DNA of 5,341 bases from SZUA-430 sp044375275 (lineage in GTDB: Bacteria > Pseudomonadota > Alphaproteobacteria > Micropepsales > Micropepsaceae): contig JBILMZ010000229.1 of assembly GCA_044375275.1 (NCBI GenBank), positions 1 through 5,341 on the forward strand, given 5' to 3'. Positions 1-5,341 of the stretch are shown piece after piece. The notes beneath the pieces were generated by a model. The model did not search any database. It saw only the letters and a program-made list of their open reading frames with translations, and was not told the origin of the DNA. Within the stretch, counting starts at the first letter, position 1, and each line of letters begins with the position of its first letter. The translations under genes and the position numbers were made by a program.

Positions 1-183
1 CGCCCCCAGCAGGACCGGCGCGCCCTTCAGAATGTCCCCGAAAGGCACAAGGAGCGTGGCTGGCGGGCAGACGAGCACCTCTGCGGCGGACGGTGTGCCG
101 GACAGGCCCGAAACCAGCTCTGCCAGGACGCTGCGCGAGGCCTGCAGGCCATTCATTTTCCAGTTGCCTGCGACAAGTTTCAT
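1..183 (-). CDS. tpiA: Triosephosphate isomerase, N-terminal part (cut by window edge)
   Basis: Reading the minus strand from an ATG at 183-181 gives 61 uninterrupted codons to the window edge, starting MKLVAGNWKMNG. The GNWKMNG block is the hallmark of the first beta strand of triosephosphate isomerase; Asn7 and Lys9 match the conserved active-site Asn and Lys that bind the substrate phosphate and stabilise the enediolate. The following residues (LVCPPATLLVPF, about 37-48) fit the second strand and loop of the TIM barrel. The enzyme is cytosolic and interconverts dihydroxyacetone phosphate and glyceraldehyde 3-phosphate in glycolysis and gluconeogenesis. The family is about 250 residues, so roughly three quarters of the gene lies outside. 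A GGAAGG motif seven bases before the ATG supports this start. It is divergent from the ppiD-trpE unit. The identification is firm; nothing can be said about the missing C-terminal part, including the catalytic His and Glu. Confidence 0.95.
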   Translation of the reverse strand, partial: MKLVAGNWKMNGLQASRSVLAELVSGLSGTPSAAEVLVCPPATLLVPFGDILKGAPVLLGA

Positions 184-190
184 CGGTGGC

Positions 191-196
191 CCTTCC
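191..196 (-). promoter_or_regulatory. Ribosome binding site of tpiA
   Basis: On the minus strand GGAAGG lies seven bases upstream of the tpiA ATG, a normal Shine-Dalgarno match and spacing. It fixes the start at 183. A TTGACG hexamer is present further upstream (254-249, minus strand), but I find no convincing -10 box at 16-18 bases from it, so I do not call a tpiA promoter. Confidence 0.6.
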
Positions 197-269
197 AGCT
201 GCAAATCATTGCGGGATTTTCCGAGACTCACGCCATAATCCGGCAGCGCGTCAAGCCGTCCTGAGCGGC

Positions 270-298
270 TTGCAGGGGCTGTTGGGGGTCTTTATTAT
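270..298 (+). promoter_or_regulatory. Candidate sigma70-type promoter for ppiD-trpE
   Basis: TTGCAG at 270-275 and TATTAT at 293-298 are separated by exactly 17 bases. The -10 box matches the TATAAT consensus at five of six positions; the -35 box keeps the essential TTG but only three of six positions. TATTAT stands out as AT-rich in a GC-rich intergenic region. Transcription would start near 305 and give a leader of about 115 bases before the ppiD ATG. This is a pattern match only; the weak -35 box makes it tentative. Confidence 0.4.
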
Positions 299-310
299 CC
301 GCCGGCTTCC

Positions 311-339
311 GGAACAGGGCCTTGCCCTGGCCGCGTTCC
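311..339 (+). other. Imperfect inverted repeat in the presumed ppiD leader
   Basis: CAGGGC (315-320) and GCCCTG (324-329) form a six-base stem with a CTT loop. The flanks GGAA/GGAAC (from 311) and GTTCC (335-339) can extend the helix if the bases after the inner stem bulge out. A further small repeat, CCGG-CTT-CCGG, lies just before it at 302-312. There is no T-tract after the hairpin, so it is not an intrinsic terminator. If the promoter at 270-298 is right, this structure sits at the very 5' end of the ppiD-trpE transcript, where it could stabilise the RNA. It could also be a chance product of GC-rich sequence. Confidence 0.3.
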
Positions 340-419
340 GCCTGCCTGTCCGTCACCGGTTTTCGCGCATCGAAACCACGTCAAGTTCACCATCGAATTA
401 GCCCGGTCCGCCCCCCGCC

Positions 420-2300
420 ATGTTAGAAAAGCTCAGAGATGCCTCCAAAGGTTGGTTTGCTGCCGTCCTGATTCTCGTCCTCGTCGGCAGCTTCGGCGTC
501 TGGGGCGTTTCGGACACGCTGAACCTCACCGAGCAGCCAAAGGTCGCCACGGTTGGTGGTGTCGACATCACGCCTGACGAGTTCCAGCAGGAATTCACGC
601 GGTTTCTCCAGCAGATGTCCCGATCGACCGGGACTGAAATGACAGGCCAGCAAGCCAAGGACGAAGGGTTGGACCGCGTTGCACTCGATCGCTACGTCAA
701 CAAGCTCTCTATCCTGAAAATGGCGAACGACATGAGCCTGGTGATATCGCCGGCGCAGATCGTGGAAGCCCTGAAGCCTATCCCGGGCATGGTGGACAGC
801 AACGGAAGGCTCAATCCGGGAGCAATCTCCCAACTTGCCCGCGCCAACAACATCAACGAGCCGCAGTTCCTTGATCTCATCGCAGGCGACCTGATGCGCG
901 AACAGGTGCTGCGATCAGTGGCGGGTGGCGTGGGAATGCCGTCGGGCATGGAGCGGGCGCTCAACCTGTATCGCCTTGAACGCAGGGTCGCCGATTACCT
1001 CATCATCGATCCGTCGCGCGTGGTTGACATCAAGGATCCTGATGACGGCGCTCTCAAGGCTTATTTCGAAGAGAACGCAACTGCCCGATACTCGACGCCC
1101 GAGAGCCGTTCGATTGTGCTCATCTCCGTCCGTCCGGAAGAAGTGGGCAAGACCATCATCGTGCCTGACGCCGACATTGCCAAACTCTATGAAGCCAACC
1201 GCAAGCGTTATGAAGTTCCCGAGAAGCGCGTGCTGGAGCAGATCCGCTTCAAGTCCGAGGCGGCAGCGACTGCGGCCAAGGCGAAGCTGGATGCAGGCGA
1301 GAAGTTCGAAGCCGTCGCCAAGACGGAAGGATTCAGCCCGGATGACATCAAGCTCGGCGAAGTGACCAAGGGCGACGACAGCGTGCCGGCAGTCGCCTTT
1401 GAAACCCCGCTCATGCAGGCCACTGTGCCATCCAAGAATTCGTTTGGCGGCTGGGTAATCGTCCGCGCAACGTCGTCGACCCCCGGATCCCTCAAGACGC
1501 TCGATGAAGTCAGGGAAGAAATCCGCAAGGCCGTCGTTGACTCGAAGGTTCGCGACGAAATCTTCGAGATCGGCAACAAGATGGAAGACGCCATTGGCGG
1601 CGGTGCAACGCTGGAAGAGACGGCGACCCAGCTGAAACTGCCGCTCCAGACCGTGACGATCACGCGGGACGGCAACGACCCGGCGGGCAACCCGGCTCCG
1701 GGTCTGCCTGGCGGAGATTTCCTGGAGCAGGCCTTTACAGCGGATACCGGAACGGATCCCGAGCTGCTTCAGACGCCTGATGGCGTCTATTATGAATTCC
1801 GCGTGGACAAGATCACCAAGTCGGCCAAGAAGGATTTCGAGGCGATCAAGGCGCTGGTGCTGTCAGACTGGCGCGATGCCGAGATGTCCAAGCGGCTCGA
1901 CAGGCTGGCCGCCGAGATCCTGAAGCGCGCCAAGGGCGGCGAAGCCCTGTCTTCGATTGCCACGTCCCAGAACATCAGCGTCGTAACATCCGATCCCTTC
2001 CCCCGGTTCGGCAGGAGCGCAACGTTCGGCGAGGCGACCGTGCTTGCTGCGTCCGACGCGAAGAAGGGAGAGTTTTTCACGGGACCCGTTGCGCTCGGCA
2101 AAGGCGTCATCGTGGGCAAGGTGACGGATATCCAGTTCACTGATGAACCGCTGGATTCACCGATGCGCTCAGCCTACCTCCAACGGCTGGTGCAGTCCTA
2201 TGTGAGCGACTTCGTCGAACAGTTCGAAACGGGCGTTCGCCAGAAAGTCGGTGCCTCGATCGACGAAGAGCGCTTCAAGGCTTTCCACAACAACGAATGA
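420..2300 (+). CDS. ppiD: PpiD/SurA-type membrane-anchored periplasmic chaperone (parvulin-like peptidyl-prolyl isomerase family)
   Basis: The 626-residue protein matches the usual PpiD length (E. coli PpiD is 623). It has a short basic start (MLEKLRDASK), one hydrophobic segment at about 12-30 rich in V, L, I and F that acts as an uncleaved inner-membrane anchor, then a long periplasmic part. Residues about 31-190 resemble the helical SurA/PpiD N-terminal chaperone region (GGVDITPDEFQQEF near 46-59 is typical). Residues about 230-355 correspond to a parvulin (PPIC) domain, and 360-626 form a helical C-terminal part. The family helps outer-membrane and secreted proteins fold as they leave the Sec translocon. 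The parvulin domain looks degenerate: the HIL-type first strand reads VLEQIRF (271-277) and the Gly-Asp-Leu-Gly region reads KLGEVTKGD (311-319), so isomerase activity is doubtful. An in-frame TAG at 399-401 with no start codon after it makes ATG 420 the earliest start, and the membrane segment requires it. No purine-rich ribosome site precedes it; the sequence there is C-rich. The stop overlaps the trpE start. Confidence 0.88.
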   Translation: MLEKLRDASKGWFAAVLILVLVGSFGVWGVSDTLNLTEQPKVATVGGVDITPDEFQQEFTRFLQQMSRSTGTEMTGQQAKDEGLDRVALDRYVNKLSILKMANDMSLVISPAQIVEALKPIPGMVDSNGRLNPGAISQLARANNINEPQFLDLIAGDLMREQVLRSVAGGVGMPSGMERALNLYRLERRVADYLIIDPSRVVDIKDPDDGALKAYFEENATARYSTPESRSIVLISVRPEEVGKTIIVPDADIAKLYEANRKRYEVPEKRVLEQIRFKSEAAATAAKAKLDAGEKFEAVAKTEGFSPDDIKLGEVTKGDDSVPAVAFETPLMQATVPSKNSFGGWVIVRATSSTPGSLKTLDEVREEIRKAVVDSKVRDEIFEIGNKMEDAIGGGATLEETATQLKLPLQTVTITRDGNDPAGNPAPGLPGGDFLEQAFTADTGTDPELLQTPDGVYYEFRVDKITKSAKKDFEAIKALVLSDWRDAEMSKRLDRLAAEILKRAKGGEALSSIATSQNISVVTSDPFPRFGRSATFGEATVLAASDAKKGEFFTGPVALGKGVIVGKVTDIQFTDEPLDSPMRSAYLQRLVQSYVSDFVEQFETGVRQKVGASIDEERFKAFHNNE

Positions 2301-2302
2301 TG
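2297..2302 (+). promoter_or_regulatory. Translational coupling junction, ppiD stop / trpE start
   Basis: ATGATGA contains two adjacent trpE start codons and the ppiD TGA stop (2298-2300), a four-base ATGA overlap with the first ATG. The nearest AAGG (2277-2280) is about 16 bases before ATG 2297, too far for a normal ribosome site. Ribosomes ending ppiD therefore most likely reinitiate on trpE. Confidence 0.7.
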
Positions 2303-3805
2303 AACTGTGTTCCCACCCTTGAGGACTTCCGGAAGGTCTACCTGGCCGGAAGTCCGCAAATCGTTCATCGCACGCTGATTGCCGATCTCGATACACCCGT
2401 ATCGGCGTGGCTGAAGCTTGGTTTCAGCGATCCCTATTCTTTCCTGCTCGAGAGTGTCCAGGGCGGTGAAGTGCGTGGTCGCTATTCGATCATCGGCCTC
2501 AAGCCGGACATCATCTGGCGGTGTCGCGAGGGCGTCGCGGAGCTGCGCGCCACAGCCGCGTCACCGTTTGTCCGCGAAACGACCGCGCCGCTGGCGTCGC
2601 TGCGGGCATTGCTCGCGCGGGTGCGCATGGAGATTCCGCAGGGACTGCCTCCCATGACGACCGGCCTCTTTGGCTATCTGGGCCATGACATGGTCCGGCT
2701 CATGGAGAAGCTTCCGGACCAGAACCCGGATTCACTCGGACTGCCGGATGCGACGCTCGTTCGACCAACGGTGGTGGCGATCTTTGATTCCGTGCGCGCC
2801 AACATCGTCATCGCCACACCGGTGTTTCCGGAAGCCGGAGTTGAAGCGTCTGCTGCCTACGACCAGGCCTGCGAGAGGCTGTCGGAAGTTGCTGTCGATT
2901 TCGCCCGGCCAGCGCCCGCCATCGCCCTGCCGGAGGCAACCCCTGCGGACCTGGGGCCTCCGCTGTCCAACACCAGCCACGCGGAGTATCTCGCGCTCGT
3001 TGATCGCGCGAAGGAATACATCCGCGCAGGTGACATCTTCCAGGTGGTGCCGAGCCAGCGCTTCCGGCGCCAGTTTGATCTCCACCCCTTCCAACTCTAT
3101 CGCGCGCTGCGTCGCCTCAACCCGTCGCCGTATCTCTATTTCCTGAACTACCCGGGCTTTGCGGTCGTGGGTTCCAGTCCGGAGATCCTGGTGCGTGCGC
3201 GTGACGGTGTGGTCACCATTCGTCCCATCGCCGGCACCATCCGCCGGGGGGAAACGCCGGAAGAAGACCAGAAGTTTGCAGAAACACTGCTCGCCGACCC
3301 CAAGGAGCGCGCGGAACACCTGATGCTGCTCGATCTCGGCCGGAACGACGTTGGTCGTGTATCCGTCACGGGTACCGTGCAGGTGACCGAGCAGTTCGTC
3401 ATCGAGAAATACAGCCACGTGCAGCACATCGTGTCGAACGTGCAGGGCAAGCTCCGCGGCGACCGGGATGCGCTTGATGCGCTGGTTGCGGGATTTCCCA
3501 ACGGCACGACAAGCGGCGCGCCGAAAATCCGGGCGCTTGAGATCATCGATGAGCTCGAGAAGGAAAAGCGCGGGATCTATGGCGGTGCGGTTGGTTATTT
3601 CTCTGCCAACGGCAACATGGACACCTGCATTGCACTGCGCACCGCGATCGTGAAGGATGGCATGATGTTCGTGCAGGCCGGCGGCGGTGTGGTTGCCGAC
3701 AGCGACCCGCAGGCCGAGTTCATGGAAACCGTGTTCAAGTCCAAGGCGCTTTTCACGGCGGCCGACGAAGCACAGAAAGTCGCTGGCGTCGTCACGAACG
3801 CCTGA
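2297..3805 (+). CDS. trpE: Anthranilate synthase component I
   Basis: The 502-residue cytosolic enzyme converts chorismate, with ammonia or glutamine-derived ammonia from TrpG, to anthranilate and pyruvate, the first committed step of tryptophan synthesis. The N-terminal domain carries LLES (50-53), the element that forms the tryptophan feedback site, and LFGYLGHD (124-131). The chorismate-binding domain starts near 228 and shows GSSPE (292-296), RPIAGT (309-314), DLGRND (346-351), EKYSHVQH (370-377), TSGAPK (405-410) and YGGAVGY (428-434). The Ala in RPIAGT marks TrpE; aminodeoxychorismate synthase PabB usually has Lys there. No glutamine amidotransferase domain is fused, so a separate TrpG partner is expected; none is in the window. 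The start overlaps the ppiD stop in ATGATGA; ATG 2297 gives MMN and the next ATG (2300) would give a protein one residue shorter. No good ribosome site lies at the usual distance, so translation probably depends on coupling to ppiD. LLES suggests allosteric inhibition by tryptophan; no attenuator is visible. Confidence 0.97.
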   Translation: MMNCVPTLEDFRKVYLAGSPQIVHRTLIADLDTPVSAWLKLGFSDPYSFLLESVQGGEVRGRYSIIGLKPDIIWRCREGVAELRATAASPFVRETTAPLASLRALLARVRMEIPQGLPPMTTGLFGYLGHDMVRLMEKLPDQNPDSLGLPDATLVRPTVVAIFDSVRANIVIATPVFPEAGVEASAAYDQACERLSEVAVDFARPAPAIALPEATPADLGPPLSNTSHAEYLALVDRAKEYIRAGDIFQVVPSQRFRRQFDLHPFQLYRALRRLNPSPYLYFLNYPGFAVVGSSPEILVRARDGVVTIRPIAGTIRRGETPEEDQKFAETLLADPKERAEHLMLLDLGRNDVGRVSVTGTVQVTEQFVIEKYSHVQHIVSNVQGKLRGDRDALDALVAGFPNGTTSGAPKIRALEIIDELEKEKRGIYGGAVGYFSANGNMDTCIALRTAIVKDGMMFVQAGGGVVADSDPQAEFMETVFKSKALFTAADEAQKVAGVVTNA

Positions 3806-3824
3806 TTTCCCAATGCAAACAAAA

Positions 3825-3857
3825 AAGGGGCGCAGGTTGGTGAAACCTGCGCCCCTT
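3825..3857 (-). terminator. Intrinsic terminator between convergent genes
   Basis: A perfect 14-base stem (3825-3838 with 3844-3857) closes a five-base GGTGA loop. On the minus strand the stem runs into six T (complement of 3826-3821) followed by GTTTG, a textbook intrinsic terminator for the aldehyde dehydrogenase gene, which ends 17 bases before the stem. On the plus strand the same stem is followed by TTGGCTTTT, a broken and weaker T-tract, so it may also end the ppiD-trpE transcript less efficiently. It fills the 69-base gap between the two convergent genes. Confidence 0.9.
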
Positions 3858-3874
3858 GGCTTTTCAGAGCCAGA

Positions 3875-5305
<1,431 letters not shown>

Positions 5306-5311
5306 GGCTGT

Positions 5312-5318
5312 TTCCTTC
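5312..5318 (-). promoter_or_regulatory. Ribosome binding site of the aldehyde dehydrogenase gene
   Basis: GAAGGAA on the minus strand ends six bases before the ATG at 5305-5303. It is the strongest Shine-Dalgarno match in the window and fixes this start. Only 36 bases of upstream sequence are present (5306-5341), and no promoter can be judged from them. Confidence 0.7.
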
Positions 5319-5341
5319 TGTTTCGGCCCGATTTTGTCGAG

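Noticed and set aside
93..401. Open frames on the plus strand covering the tpiA start and the divergent intergenic region
   Set aside because: They run antisense through the tpiA signature region and end just before ppiD; composition is typical of a chance frame and no start context supports them.
299..419. Tryptophan attenuator or leader peptide before ppiD-trpE
   Set aside because: There is no ATG-initiated small frame with tandem TGG codons, and no terminator/antiterminator pair with a T-tract in the leader.
2732..3427. 231-codon open frame on the minus strand inside trpE
   Set aside because: It is antisense to the most conserved part of TrpE and its translation has no family resemblance.

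Overview
The window is about 62% G+C and tightly packed. It holds four protein genes: one cut by the left edge and three that are complete. A triosephosphate isomerase start, divergent from a PpiD-like chaperone gene that is fused translationally to trpE, is an arrangement I associate from memory with Alphaproteobacteria, especially the Caulobacterales/Hyphomonadaceae type. That placement is inference from gene order, base composition and protein style; no rRNA or other marker is present.

Layout. Bases 1-183 (minus) are the first 61 codons of tpiA (glycolysis), running off the left edge. Bases 184-419 are a divergent intergenic region with a plausible sigma70-type promoter for the rightward genes and a small inverted repeat in their presumed leader. 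Bases 420-2300 (plus) encode a 626-residue membrane-anchored SurA/PpiD-type periplasmic chaperone with a degenerate parvulin domain. Bases 2297-3805 (plus) encode the complete anthranilate synthase component I (TrpE); its start overlaps the ppiD stop in ATGATGA, so the two very probably form one translationally coupled unit. Bases 3825-3857 form a perfect 14-bp stem between convergent genes, a strong terminator for the leftward gene and possibly a weaker one for trpE. Bases 3875-5305 (minus) encode a 476-residue NAD(P)-dependent aldehyde dehydrogenase with all catalytic residues and a good ribosome binding site; the last 36 bases are its upstream leader.

Functionally these are core genes: central carbon metabolism (TpiA), envelope protein folding (PpiD), the first committed step of tryptophan synthesis (TrpE), and oxidation of an unidentified aldehyde. 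The trp operon is not continued here: trpE is followed by a terminator structure and a convergent gene rather than trpG/trpD/trpC. I see no mobile element, CRISPR array, RNA gene, phage gene or defence module, and no sign of a new system. The points worth a second look are the ppiD-trpE coupling, the apparent lack of parvulin catalytic residues in PpiD, and the architecture of the ppiD leader.
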